Origin: CTSoil-043 sp963821235
Lineage (GTDB): Bacteria > Chloroflexota > Limnocylindria > Limnocylindrales > CSP1-4
NCBI GenBank assembly: GCA_963821235.1
Contig: CAWGCS010000001.1
Span: 2,170,001 to 2,234,000 of the forward strand
Length of the DNA stretch: 64,000 nt
Direction of reading: 5' to 3'
Both the position numbers and the translations under genes were made by a program. This document shows, in pieces, positions 16,796-24,768 of the stretch; the stretch's first letter is position 1, and each line of letters opens with the position of its first letter. The notes under the pieces are model-generated. The model saw only the letters and a list, made by a program, of their open reading frames with translations. It was not told the DNA's origin and did no database searches.

Positions 16796-19573
16796 TTAGC
16801 GTCCGCCAGGTTCAGCTCCAGTAGTCTCTTCGAGAATCTCTCCGTCTGGCAGGTTGGCCGCCCAGCCGTAAGCGACGAAGGCGGCAGCGTTGAGGTCGGC
16901 GTGGGCGTTGGCGAGCCAGGTGGGGCGCTGGTTGTAGAGGTTGGTGAGGGTGCGCTTGGCGAGGTCGGCGGGGTCGAGGCCGGGCGGGTTGAGCCAGCCG
17001 TCGCGGAGCTGGACGAGGCGGCGGGCGGCCTCCCCTACTCTCTCGCGCTGCTCGGGGGTAGGGTCCGGAAACGGGAAGGTCTCGAAGCACGTGGTGGGGG
17101 TGTAAGTGAAGCCGGAAACGGCCTCGCGACGCTGCGCTCCGGCCGTGTTGCGAGACCACAGCTCATGCGCTTTCGAGTGCAGGATCCCGAAAAGGTAGTC
17201 GTCCTCGGTGGTGAAGACGATGAGTCGACTGTCCGGCAGGGTGCGAGCTGGAACCCACGCGAAGATGCGATGCGGCGAGACCCGAGTGGTCGCGATGTAG
17301 CGGTCGAGACCAGCGGTCGCGGATCGTAGGCCTGAACGAGGCTCGACATGCAGCCACCAGCGGTCGGCGTATGCCGGGCGGCGGTTCTTGAGGCGCTCTG
17401 GGCGAACGTGCCGGAAGACGTACTCGAACGGAGCCTCGTAGAGCGCGGCCTCCGCTTCGGACATGTCGACCCCGAAGTCAACGATCCACATCCCGCGTGA
17501 TCGCCCGTTGAGGTCGTCGCCATTGATCCAGGGCCGCACCACGTCGACATTGGATCGGCCGTCTGGGTTCGGGCTCGAGAGCAATTCCTGCGCGGTCTGG
17601 GCCGTGATCTCGAACGGACCGCCCTTGGTGTCACCCATAAACGACCAGCCTAGGTTCTCGGGGATGGCGCGGATCTTGGTCAGATCCAGTCCTGCTGTCA
17701 GGTTCGCGTGGATCGCAGTGACGGGCTTGCCGTCAAGTTCGAGCCCGGCTTCAGTGCCGTCGTCTTGCCCCACGAAGCTGATGTGGACACTCGCTCCGCT
17801 GAGGACCCATGGCTCATCGGATCTCGCGAAGAAGATCCGCCCGGTTCCGTTGATCCGTTCAAGGACCCGGCGGCTGGCCCCCGATCGAATCGACTGGTTC
17901 CCGAGGAGACCGGCGCGAGATGTCCGACCCCGTTCGATCGCCGCACGCGCCTTCTCATGCCAGTAAGTGACGAAGTCGGCCTCGCGCGGCACCCGACCTG
18001 AGTACACGGCGAAGAGCATGTCGACGTACTCGTCGCCGAGGCCGCGCCGCATCCACTTTCCGCCTAGGAACGGCGGGTTGCCGACGATGAACTCCGCCTC
18101 GGGCCATTCGGCCTCGCGGGGGTTCGCCGGGTCCGAGAGGTCGAGCAGCGCGTCGCGGGTCTGGATGTGGTGGAGCGGGCGCAGGATGGGGTCGCGGCGG
18201 TAGCCCAGGCCGTGGCGGATCATCCACTGGATCTCGCCGATCCAGATGGTCACCCGGGCGAGCTCGGCGGCGTAGGCGTTGATCTCGATGCCCAGGACCG
18301 CCTCCGGGCCGACCTGGGGGACCTGCATCGGCCGCTTGAGCACCAGCGAGCCCCAGTGGATGGCCTCGAACTCGAGGTCCTTGAGGGCCCACAGGCTGAC
18401 GACGAGGAAGTTGCCGCTGCCGCAGGCGGGGTCGAGCACGCGGACGCGCCGCAGGCGCTCAAGGAAGTCCTCGAAGACGGCCTCCGGGTTGTCGGCGCGC
18501 GAGGTCGCCTTCGTCACCTTCCGGCCGGCCATGAGCAGCGTGGTGACGCGCTCCTGCATGGCGGCGTAGTCGCGGCGGAGCGGGCGCAGGATCACCGGCT
18601 CTACGAGGCCCCAGATCGCCTCGCGGTCGGTGTAGTGGGCGCCCAGCTGGGCCCGCTGGCCGGGGTCCAGGCCGCGCTCGAAGAGGGTGCCGAAGATCGC
18701 CGGTTCGATCAGCGCCCAGTTGAGGCGGCTGACCTCCAGGAGGGTGGTGATCTCGGAGCCTTCGAGCGGGATGACGTCGCCCGACTCGAAGAGGCCGCCG
18801 TTGAACCAGTCGATCTCCTCGGTGCCGAAGAGGCCGCCGTCCCTGGCCATCTTGGCGAAGAGCTCGCCGAGGGCGGTGCTGAAGACGCTCGAGCGGCCGT
18901 GGGAGGCCTCCGAGAGGCGCTGGAAGATGCCCTTCGGCAGGAGGCCGGCGTCCTCCGCGAACAGGCAGAACAGGATCCGGTCCAGGAAGTGGGCGACCTG
19001 TTCCGGCTCGTGGCCGCGGCTGCGGAGACTCTGGGCGATCTCCGCGAAGTGGCGCGCTGCCTGCTCCGTGATCTGGGCCGGCTGGACGCGCGGGCGGAGC
19101 TCCTCGGGCGCGGTGAAGACGGCGCGCAGGGTCGCGAGGGCGTCGGAGGGGTCGTCGGCGGCCAGGTCGTCGAGGGTGACCACCTTCACGACCGGGCTCA
19201 GGCCGGTGAAGTTGGTGTGGATCTCTATCCGCTGGAGGTCGCTGACGACGAGCAGCGGCGGGTTGCCCAGGTCGTCCTTGTAGCCCATGAGCTGGACGTA
19301 GGCGGCCCGCAGGTCCTTGTCCTTGCCCTTGTACTCCCAGGCGAAGAAGCCGCGCTTCCAGGCGTCGGCGAAGCCGTCGCCGCCGGCGGCCTTGGACACC
19401 CGCTTCTCGAAGGCGTACTGGGCGCCGGTGGGGTCGGCCTCGTGGGGGGTCGGCTCGCCGAGCATCCGGCAGAGATCGATGAAGTGCTCCTGGGCGGCGG
19501 CCTTCTCCGTGGTCGTCACGCCGCGCCACTTCGCCGCGAACGCTGCGGGCGTCAGGCTCGGCTGGGTGGTCAC
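16796..19573 (-). CDS. MmeI-like type IIL restriction-modification enzyme
   Basis: 925 residues, the size of MmeI. A single polypeptide that cuts and methylates: the nuclease motif is D70-X9-E80-Y-K82, the same spacing and numbers reported for MmeI. A helical spacer follows. The gamma-type N6-adenine methyltransferase has DPACGSGNF near residue 379 and NPPF near 496, and a C-terminal target-recognition domain precedes the conserved FTYTPTTCFETFPFP segment. GTG at 19573 is preferred because GAGGGGAGG lies 10-15 bases ahead; a GTG at 19597 would place that Shine-Dalgarno inside the gene. The protein looks intact and probably active. Its 3' end is duplicated at 12403-12498. Confidence 0.9.
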   Translation of the reverse strand: MTTQPSLTPAAFAAKWRGVTTTEKAAAQEHFIDLCRMLGEPTPHEADPTGAQYAFEKRVSKAAGGDGFADAWKRGFFAWEYKGKDKDLRAAYVQLMGYKDDLGNPPLLVVSDLQRIEIHTNFTGLSPVVKVVTLDDLAADDPSDALATLRAVFTAPEELRPRVQPAQITEQAARHFAEIAQSLRSRGHEPEQVAHFLDRILFCLFAEDAGLLPKGIFQRLSEASHGRSSVFSTALGELFAKMARDGGLFGTEEIDWFNGGLFESGDVIPLEGSEITTLLEVSRLNWALIEPAIFGTLFERGLDPGQRAQLGAHYTDREAIWGLVEPVILRPLRRDYAAMQERVTTLLMAGRKVTKATSRADNPEAVFEDFLERLRRVRVLDPACGSGNFLVVSLWALKDLEFEAIHWGSLVLKRPMQVPQVGPEAVLGIEINAYAAELARVTIWIGEIQWMIRHGLGYRRDPILRPLHHIQTRDALLDLSDPANPREAEWPEAEFIVGNPPFLGGKWMRRGLGDEYVDMLFAVYSGRVPREADFVTYWHEKARAAIERGRTSRAGLLGNQSIRSGASRRVLERINGTGRIFFARSDEPWVLSGASVHISFVGQDDGTEAGLELDGKPVTAIHANLTAGLDLTKIRAIPENLGWSFMGDTKGGPFEITAQTAQELLSSPNPDGRSNVDVVRPWINGDDLNGRSRGMWIVDFGVDMSEAEAALYEAPFEYVFRHVRPERLKNRRPAYADRWWLHVEPRSGLRSATAGLDRYIATTRVSPHRIFAWVPARTLPDSRLIVFTTEDDYLFGILHSKAHELWSRNTAGAQRREAVSGFTYTPTTCFETFPFPDPTPEQRERVGEAARRLVQLRDGWLNPPGLDPADLAKRTLTNLYNQRPTWLANAHADLNAAAFVAYGWAANLPDGEILEETTGAEPGGR
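16925..17021. repeat. Second copy of the ~96-bp direct repeat, inside the MmeI-like gene
   Basis: This is the in-frame copy, part of the C-terminal coding region of the MmeI-like enzyme. Identity with 12403-12498 is complete over 16942-17021. See the first copy for the comparison. Confidence 0.85.
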
Positions 19574-19833
19574 GCTGCGGTGCCTCCCCTCCCCCACGGG
19601 TCAACTGGCGGTGGGCTCACGGCCGAGTGTACGGGACGCGTTTGCGGGTCATGCGGCCGCTGGCGCTCGCATCGCAGGCGCGTCTACCGACCGGCCGCAG
19701 CCTTCAGGCGGTAGTCCCGGGGATCGAGCGCGAGATCGTACGTCGCGCGGTCGAGCCGGATCCAGTCGGTCGTGTTGATCCCGCGGCGGTTGGTGGAGGT
19801 AGGGCTGTTCGCTGGGACCAGGACGCCCAGCCG

Positions 19834-19989
19834 GTCGACCCGTTCACGGACATCCGCGAGTTGCAGGCCCGGCTGAAGGCCGCCGGCGCGACCATCGAGC
19901 AGGAAGTGGACGAGGCCTCGACCGGGCCGGCGAACTTCGTCATCAGCGACCCCGACGGCAACCCGATCCTCGTCGACCAGCACCGCTGA
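19834..19989 (+). pseudogene. VOC (glyoxalase/bleomycin-resistance) C-terminal fragment
   Basis: The frame gives PFTDIRELQARLKAAGATI and SDPDGNPILVDQH, the last beta-alpha-beta-beta unit of a VOC-fold protein with its C-terminal metal-ligand region. The N-terminal half is missing: the in-frame sequence before 19834 does not look like a VOC protein. On the opposite strand 19684-19795 encodes an unrelated, unrecognised C-terminus (TTDWIRLDRATYDLALDPRD). The whole 19574-20058 gap is therefore a junction of gene debris with no intact gene. Confidence 0.55.
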
Positions 19990-20058
19990 GGAGGTCGTCG
20001 CTCAAGGCGCCACCCTGCGGGCCGGCACAAGGGCCGGGGACCACGGGACCCGACGTGA

Positions 20059-20442
20059 TCAGGGCGTCGGCGCCGCCACGTCGAGGCCGGCCGCCCGGGC
20101 GGCGTCGGCCTGGCGGTCGTCGTAGGTCACGAACGCCTCGATCTCGGGTACGAGCCGCAGCGCGGAGGCGACATGGACGGCATCGAGCGCGCGAAGCGCC
20201 GGACCGCCGGTGGCGCCGGCGAGCCGGGCGAGGTCGGCATCGAGCTCGACGAAGGCCAGGCGGCTCAGCACGCCCCACGGGTCGGCCCCGGGATCGGCGC
20301 GGGCGACCGCCTTGGTCACCTCCACGACGGCGACCCGGCTGGTGGCGAGGGCCTTCCCCGCGACGAGGCGCTCGAGCGCGGCGGACTCCCGTTCGTGAAC
20401 GACCAGCTTCGTGATCGCCGACGCGTCGAGGTACAGGCTCAC
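20059..20442 (-). CDS. PIN-domain toxin (VapC-like) of the Phd-PIN module
   Basis: 127 residues. SLYLDASAITKLVVHE at the N-terminus, VVEVTKAVAR near 38-47, LRALDAVHVASAL near 84-96 and FVTYDDRQADAARAAGL near 104-120 supply the conserved acidic residues of a PIN ribonuclease. The GTG start overlaps the antitoxin stop by four bases. It is not closely similar to the PIN proteins at 8303 or 32497, so the three modules were probably acquired separately. Confidence 0.9.
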   Translation of the reverse strand: MSLYLDASAITKLVVHERESAALERLVAGKALATSRVAVVEVTKAVARADPGADPWGVLSRLAFVELDADLARLAGATGGPALRALDAVHVASALRLVPEIEAFVTYDDRQADAARAAGLDVAAPTP

Positions 20443-20720
20443 CGCTCGTCAGCGCGGCGCTCGGCGAGCAGGGCCTCGGTCGCCGTGATGCCCGTGGTGG
20501 GCGGACGGCGCGGCGGCATCGTGCGCGTGTCGGGGTTCGCCGGCGGCGTCAGGAGCCCCGAGGCGACGAGCTGCGCCCACGTCGGGCGCCGGGCCGGCAG
20601 CGGGCCGAGGACGGCGACGGGGCGGCCGAACTCGGTCACCTCGAACGACTCCCCTGCCTGGGCTCGCCCCAGGTACTCGCGGAGGCGGTGGCGCAGCTCC
20701 CGCATCCCGACTTCTGCCAT
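20439..20720 (-). CDS. Phd/YefM-family antitoxin
   Basis: 93 residues. MAEVGMRELRHRLREYLGRAQAGESFEVTEFGRPVAVLGPLP is the Phd/YefM N-terminal DNA-binding domain. The variable Pro-rich C-terminus would bind and block the PIN toxin. The ATG at 20720 matches the family start and abuts a palindrome; a longer start at 20750 would cover that operator. First gene of the leftward module. Confidence 0.9.
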   Translation of the reverse strand: MAEVGMRELRHRLREYLGRAQAGESFEVTEFGRPVAVLGPLPARRPTWAQLVASGLLTPPANPDTRTMPPRRPPTTGITATEALLAERRADER

Positions 20721-20738
20721 GTGACACAGTGTAGCACA
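20720..20738. promoter_or_regulatory. Interrupted palindrome, candidate Phd operator
   Basis: The pattern TGTG-nn-ACA-n-TGT-nn-CACA is perfectly symmetric and starts at the first base of the antitoxin ATG. Phd-type antitoxins bind such palindromes to repress their own operon, so the position supports autoregulation. Confidence 0.5.
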
Positions 20739-20893
20739 GCCAGGAGTCACTGGACGAGGGGTCCGCGAGCGCGCCCGACCGCCTCCCCGTGGCGGATCGA
20801 CAGCTCACGGTATCCCGCACCTGGGGCGGCAGGCGCCACGGGCAGGCGCCACGGCCTTGACTCTGCCATCGTGTCAGGGTCCAGAGTACGGCC

Positions 20894-21733
20894 ATGACGA
20901 GCACCGAACCACCGCGCACACCTCCCGGCATGCTGCCGATCGGGCAGTTCTCGCGGTTCGTCGGGCTCAGCATCCGGATGCTCCGTCATTACGACGAGCA
21001 CGGCGTGCTGAGCCCGGCCCGCGTCGACCCCGGCACGGGCTACCGCTACTACACGGTGGCCCAGCTACACGAGGCCGCGCGTATTCGCGAGCTCCGCGAC
21101 GTGGGGATGCCGGTGGCGGGGATCGCGGCGCTGGTCCGGAGCGCCGGTGACCTTGCTGCGCTTGCCCGCGCCCTCGAGGCCCAGCGCACACAGCTCGTCG
21201 ACGACGCGGCCCGGTCCGAGCGACGGCTGGCCGACATCGATCGACTCATCCGGTCGCTCGCGGAGGTTGCCATGACCAGCAGCACGACCACGCTCGCTCG
21301 GCGAACGATCCCGGCCCACACGATCGTCGCCCTGCGCACCACCATCCCGACTTACGCGGACGAAGGGCCGCTGTGGGGCCGTCTGATGCCGTCCGTCATG
21401 GCGGCCGGCGCCCAGCCGCTGGGCGCCGGGGTCACCTACCACGACACCGAGTACCGGGAGTCCGATTGCGACGTGGAGATCTGGCTCCAGGTCGCCGCAC
21501 CGGTCGCGGTGGCGCCGCCGCTCGCCTGCCGCGAGGTCTCCGACCAGACGGTCGCGCTGACCACGCTGCGCGGCGACTATGCGGGCTTCGGGGCGGCGGC
21601 GATGGCGCTCGGCGAGGCGATGGCCATCGAAGGCGTGGCGGAGACCGGCCCGATGTTCAGCCGGTACCTCGTCGGTCCGGCGCAGTCGCAGGATCCGGCG
21701 GACTTCGTGACGGAGATCTGCATCCCGATCTGA
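20894..21733 (+). CDS. MerR-family regulator with GyrI-like effector domain
   Basis: 279 residues. The winged HTH is near residues 16-85 (PIGQFSRFVGLSIRMLRHYDEHGVL, then YRYYTVAQLHEAARIRELRDVG), followed by the MerR dimerisation helix (about 88-125). A GyrI-like effector-binding domain fills the rest (IPAHTIVALRTTIPTY, ending FVTEICIPI). This is the BmrR/TipA architecture, in which a bound hydrophobic compound triggers activation of efflux or detoxification genes. No such target gene is adjacent. The ATG is close to the expected start. Confidence 0.9.
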   Translation: MTSTEPPRTPPGMLPIGQFSRFVGLSIRMLRHYDEHGVLSPARVDPGTGYRYYTVAQLHEAARIRELRDVGMPVAGIAALVRSAGDLAALARALEAQRTQLVDDAARSERRLADIDRLIRSLAEVAMTSSTTTLARRTIPAHTIVALRTTIPTYADEGPLWGRLMPSVMAAGAQPLGAGVTYHDTEYRESDCDVEIWLQVAAPVAVAPPLACREVSDQTVALTTLRGDYAGFGAAAMALGEAMAIEGVAETGPMFSRYLVGPAQSQDPADFVTEICIPI

Positions 21734-21818
21734 CCTGTCGCGCCGGACAAGCCGTGGCCGCCCGATCCGGCCGGTGCTCGCTCGCGTCCCCTCGCCCGCC
21801 GTGCGTGACGCTAGCCGA

Positions 21819-22163
21819 TCACCGGCCGAGGACCGTGTCGATCCCGGCGAGCACCAATTCGAGCTTCGATGACGACAGCCTGCCAATCCGCTCGATGAGG
21901 ATCGACCTGTCCAGGGCCACGAGCTTCGAGACGTTGGCGACCGAGTCGCGGGGCAGGCCGGTGGCCCGCGCGCTCAGCCGGACGTTGCCCGGCGCCGCAG
22001 CCCAGCGGAGGTTGCTCGTGAGTGGAACGGCGACCACCGTCCGCAGCGCGCTCCGGTTGAAGCTGTCGCCCTGGACGACGATGACAGGTCGTCGGAAGCC
22101 AGGTTCGGAGCCGGCCGGTTCGCCGAGGTCGGCCCACCACACGTCGCCCTGCGAGATCACCAC
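21819..22163 (-). CDS. MazF/PemK-type endoribonuclease toxin
   Basis: 114 residues. VISQGDVWWADLGEPAGSEPG and RRPVIVVQGDSFNRS are the typical first strands of the MazF/PemK SH3-like barrel; TVVAVPLTSN and VSKLVALDRS complete it. The conserved Arg (RRPVIV) and Thr (VPLTSN) that form the active site are present. Known members cut mRNA at short motifs. The start overlaps the antitoxin gene end by seven bases. Confidence 0.9.
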   Translation of the reverse strand: MVISQGDVWWADLGEPAGSEPGFRRPVIVVQGDSFNRSALRTVVAVPLTSNLRWAAAPGNVRLSARATGLPRDSVANVSKLVALDRSILIERIGRLSSSKLELVLAGIDTVLGR

Positions 22164-22393
22164 TCCGTCGACTCGAGGATCTGCCTGCCCGCGGTGGTCA
22201 CGAACGGATCGATCCCCTCGCCGACTTCGGTGACGACACGGTCGAGCGCTTCAGCCACCTCGTCCGGGGAGTGACGAGCGACGTATTCGCGCAGAGCGGC
22301 ACTGTAGACATCGCTTCGCGTGCGCTTCTCTCGACGGGCCAGACGCTCTGCGCGCTCGAACACGTCGTCAGGCACCGACACCGCGGTCTTCAT
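22157..22393 (-). CDS. Ribbon-helix-helix antitoxin of the MazF module
   Basis: 78 residues. MKTAVSVPDDVFERAERLARREKRTRSDVYSAALREYVARH is a ribbon-helix-helix DNA-binding domain, followed by an acidic tail (SPDEVAEALDRVVTEVGEG) that would bind the toxin. The ATG at 22393 is the natural start of the RHH strand. A TATACT hexamer lies about ten bases upstream, so the transcript could be nearly leaderless. Confidence 0.85.
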   Translation of the reverse strand: MKTAVSVPDDVFERAERLARREKRTRSDVYSAALREYVARHSPDEVAEALDRVVTEVGEGIDPFVTTAGRQILESTEW

Positions 22394-22453
22394 ACCAGGA
22401 GTATAACCATCCGGTGTCAAGGCTCTGGCGGTCTCCGCGACATCCCGTCCTGC

Positions 22454-23384
22454 TCACCCGCCCTGCGCAAACCAGTCGAGCACGCGCAGCGCGCGGAGCG
22501 TGTTCCACCGGCTCGGCCTGCCCTCGCCGTCCTCCATCTGGAAGTGGGCCTCGCCCGCGTAGACGTGCTGGAGCGGCCACCGGCCGTCGGGGTCGCGGTT
22601 GCCCTCGACGACCCCGATCGCCTCGGCGACGCGCTCGTCCGGCTGGACCTCGGCGCTGCGCAGGTGCTCCAGTCCGCGCAGGACGTCGTAGTGATACCAG
22701 GTCGGGAACGAGAACCGGAGCCAGCTGGGGTCGATCACCTCGCCGGTCGACTTCCGGCGGAACAGCCGGCGCTCGAAGCAGGTACGCCTCGCCGCGGCGG
22801 CGTGCCGCGCCCACCTCGACCGGACCGCCGGTCGCCCGCTCGTGCTCGAGCAGGCCCTCGAGGACGTTGATCGTCGTCCCGAACGACGACACCGTCGCGC
22901 CGTTCTCGACCTCGCAGTTCCAGCCGCCGTCGGGGAGCTGCTCGCCGAGAAGCCGCTCGACGAGCGGCGCCATGTCCACGCCGAAGTACGAGCCGGTCGC
23001 GACGACGTTGCCGTTGATGCACGGCTCCACCTCGCCCTCGAAGAACCGGTTGTCGGCCCAGGGCGTCTCGAATGCGTCGTCCCTCCAGGTCACGTGCTCG
23101 CGGACGAGGCTGACGGCCCGCCGGGCCCGCTCGCTCCCGGGATCGAGGCCCAGGCGCCGCAGGAGCTCCAGGACGTGGAACGTGTCCGTCCAGTCGTGCG
23201 ACCACGGCCTGCCGCCCCACCGGCCGTCCGGCGCCTGGAGCGCGAGCAGCCGGGCGCCCCAGCCCTCGGTCGCGACCCTCGACCGCTCGGCGGCGATGAC
23301 GTCCGCCGGCTCGTGCGTCAGGTCGCGCATCACCTGCCAGCGGATCGAGGGATCGGAGTCGAGCAGCCAATCGATGACGGTCAT
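22454..23384 (-). pseudogene. Terpenoid cyclase/prenyltransferase-like alpha-alpha toroid protein, frameshifted
   Basis: From the ATG at 23384 (MTVIDWLLDSDPSIRWQVMRDL) the frame carries repeats DGRWGGRPWSHDWTDTFHVL and LPDGGWNCEVENGATVSSF, as in squalene-cyclase-like toroids. Near 22777 it is lost; one frame over, the protein resumes FERRLFRRKSTGEVIDPSWL, then SFPTWYHYDVLRGLEHLR and DPDGRWPLQHVYAG, to the TGA at 22454. One extra base explains the break. The restored length is about 309 residues. Stand-alone proteins of this type have no well established reaction. The lesion is not in a homopolymer. Confidence 0.75.
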
Positions 23385-23397
23385 GACGGCCCTCGAG

Positions 23398-23835
23398 CTA
23401 CCGGTCGCCGCCCATCCCGGTCGTCCCGTCGGACATCACGGCCGAGATGAGACCGAAGACGTTGTTGTCCGGGTCGAGCAGGTAGCCGACGCGGCCGACA
23501 CCCTGCATGTCCGCCGCCGCAAGGGCCTCGGTTCCGCCGAGCTCGACGCCGCGGCGCATCAGGGAGTCGACGTCATCGACGCCGATCACCACGTTGCAGC
23601 CCATCACCGGCGCGCCGAGCTCCGGCCTTGGGCCGCGCCGCTGGAGCAGGCCGCCGTTGATGCCGTGTCCGGCCGTCCCGGCGACGTTGCCGATGGCCCC
23701 TTCCCCGGTCTCGATCGACCAGTACGGCATCTCGCCGAACTGGGTGAACCGCCAGCCGAGGAGCCGGGAGTAGAAGTCGATGAGCCGCTGAGGCTCGGAT
23801 GCGTGGATCTCGAAGTGGACGACGAGGTTGGCCAC
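23398..23835 (-). CDS. VOC-family protein (glyoxalase-like)
   Basis: 145 residues, a complete two-unit VOC fold: VVHFEIHASEPQRLIDFYSRLLGW first, VVIGVDDVDSLMRRGVELGG second, ending GRVGYLLDPDNNVFGLI. The His and Glu positions typical of metal-binding members are partly present (HFEIHA, SIETGEG). Such stand-alone VOC proteins include dioxygenases, isomerases and drug-binding proteins, so no substrate can be given. It lies head-to-head with the ArsR-SRPBCC gene, and their shared intergenic region contains the palindrome at 23914. Confidence 0.85.
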   Translation of the reverse strand: MANLVVHFEIHASEPQRLIDFYSRLLGWRFTQFGEMPYWSIETGEGAIGNVAGTAGHGINGGLLQRRGPRPELGAPVMGCNVVIGVDDVDSLMRRGVELGGTEALAAADMQGVGRVGYLLDPDNNVFGLISAVMSDGTTGMGGDR

Positions 23836-23913
23836 TGCTGTCTCCTCCGTGCCGCTGGGGGTGGGCGCCAGTATGGAGAGTCGGCCGGAAGCGTGCGGTT
23901 GACGGATCGGTTC

Positions 23914-23931
23914 TACAACCGTATGGTTGTA
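23914..23931. promoter_or_regulatory. Perfect 18-bp palindrome, candidate ArsR operator
   Basis: Arms TACAACC and GGTTGTA around GTAT, located 4 bases ahead of the ATG at 23935 and between two divergent genes. ArsR-family repressors bind such sites over their own promoter. The palindrome covers an alternative ATG at 23923, which favours the start at 23935. Confidence 0.6.
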
Positions 23932-23934
23932 TCA

Positions 23935-24768
23935 ATGGACGCCACCTTCAACGCCGACCACGTCTTTGCCGCCCTGGCGGATGCCACCAGGCGCGACATC
24001 GTCCTGCGGGCACTCGCAGGTCGCGAGGGCGTGGCCGAGCTGGCCGGGCATTACCCGATGAGCTTCGCGGCGGTCCAGAAGCACGTCGCCGTGCTCGAGC
24101 GCGCCGGCCTCGTCACCAAGGAGCGCACCGGCCGTCGCAAGGTCGTGCGCACCAACGTCGAGGGGCTCCAGCTGGCTCGAAGCCTGCTCGACCAGTACGA
24201 GGCGCTGTGGCGCGGCCGCGTCGAGCGCATGACCAATCTCATCACCAGCACCGAGGGGGACCGACGCATGACTGTCACTGCTGTCCGCAAGGATCCCGAC
24301 GCCCTGACGATGACCCTGACCGCCGAGTTCGACGCGTCGCCGACGCGCGTGTGGGAGCTGTGGGCCGATCCGCGCCAGCTCGAGCGCTGGTGGGGTCCAC
24401 CGACGTACCCCGCCACCTTCACGGCCCACGACCTCACTCCCGGCAGTCGCGTCGAGTACCACATGACGGGACCCGGCGGCGACCAGCCGCGCGGCTTCTG
24501 GGACATCCTCGAGGCCGATCCGCCGCGTCGGCTCGTCTTCCGCGATGGGTTCGCGAACGACGACGGCACGCCGAACCCCGACATGCCCGGCACGAGCGCT
24601 CGCGTGACGATCGAGCCGATCGATGCCGGCCGCACGCGGATGTCGATCGAGAGCCGCTTCCCGAGCACCGAGGCGATGCAGCAGCTCCTCGCCATGGGCA
24701 TGGAGGAAGGCATCACGCAGGCGGTCGGCCAGATCGACGCCATCCTGGCTGAAGGAGTCGCGGCATGA
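23935..24768 (+). CDS. Fused ArsR-type regulator and SRPBCC (AHSA1-like) protein
   Basis: 277 residues. Residues 1-100 are an ArsR winged helix (VFAALADATRRDIVLRALAGREG, then PMSFAAVQKHVAVLERAGLV and ERTGRRKVV). Residues ~112-270 are a START/SRPBCC (AHSA1) ligand-binding barrel (FDASPTRVWELWADPRQLERWWGP). Elsewhere in the window the same two domains occur as separate genes in one operon (35055-35866), so this is the fused version of that pair. The protein probably binds a hydrophobic ligand and represses its own promoter. Its TGA overlaps the ATG of the hydrolase gene. Confidence 0.85.
   Translation: MDATFNADHVFAALADATRRDIVLRALAGREGVAELAGHYPMSFAAVQKHVAVLERAGLVTKERTGRRKVVRTNVEGLQLARSLLDQYEALWRGRVERMTNLITSTEGDRRMTVTAVRKDPDALTMTLTAEFDASPTRVWELWADPRQLERWWGPPTYPATFTAHDLTPGSRVEYHMTGPGGDQPRGFWDILEADPPRRLVFRDGFANDDGTPNPDMPGTSARVTIEPIDAGRTRMSIESRFPSTEAMQQLLAMGMEEGITQAVGQIDAILAEGVAA

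Noticed and set aside
18167..19714. 515-codon plus-strand frame opposite the MmeI-like gene
   Set aside because: The minus-strand frame carries all MmeI motifs; the plus-strand frame is a low-complexity shadow.
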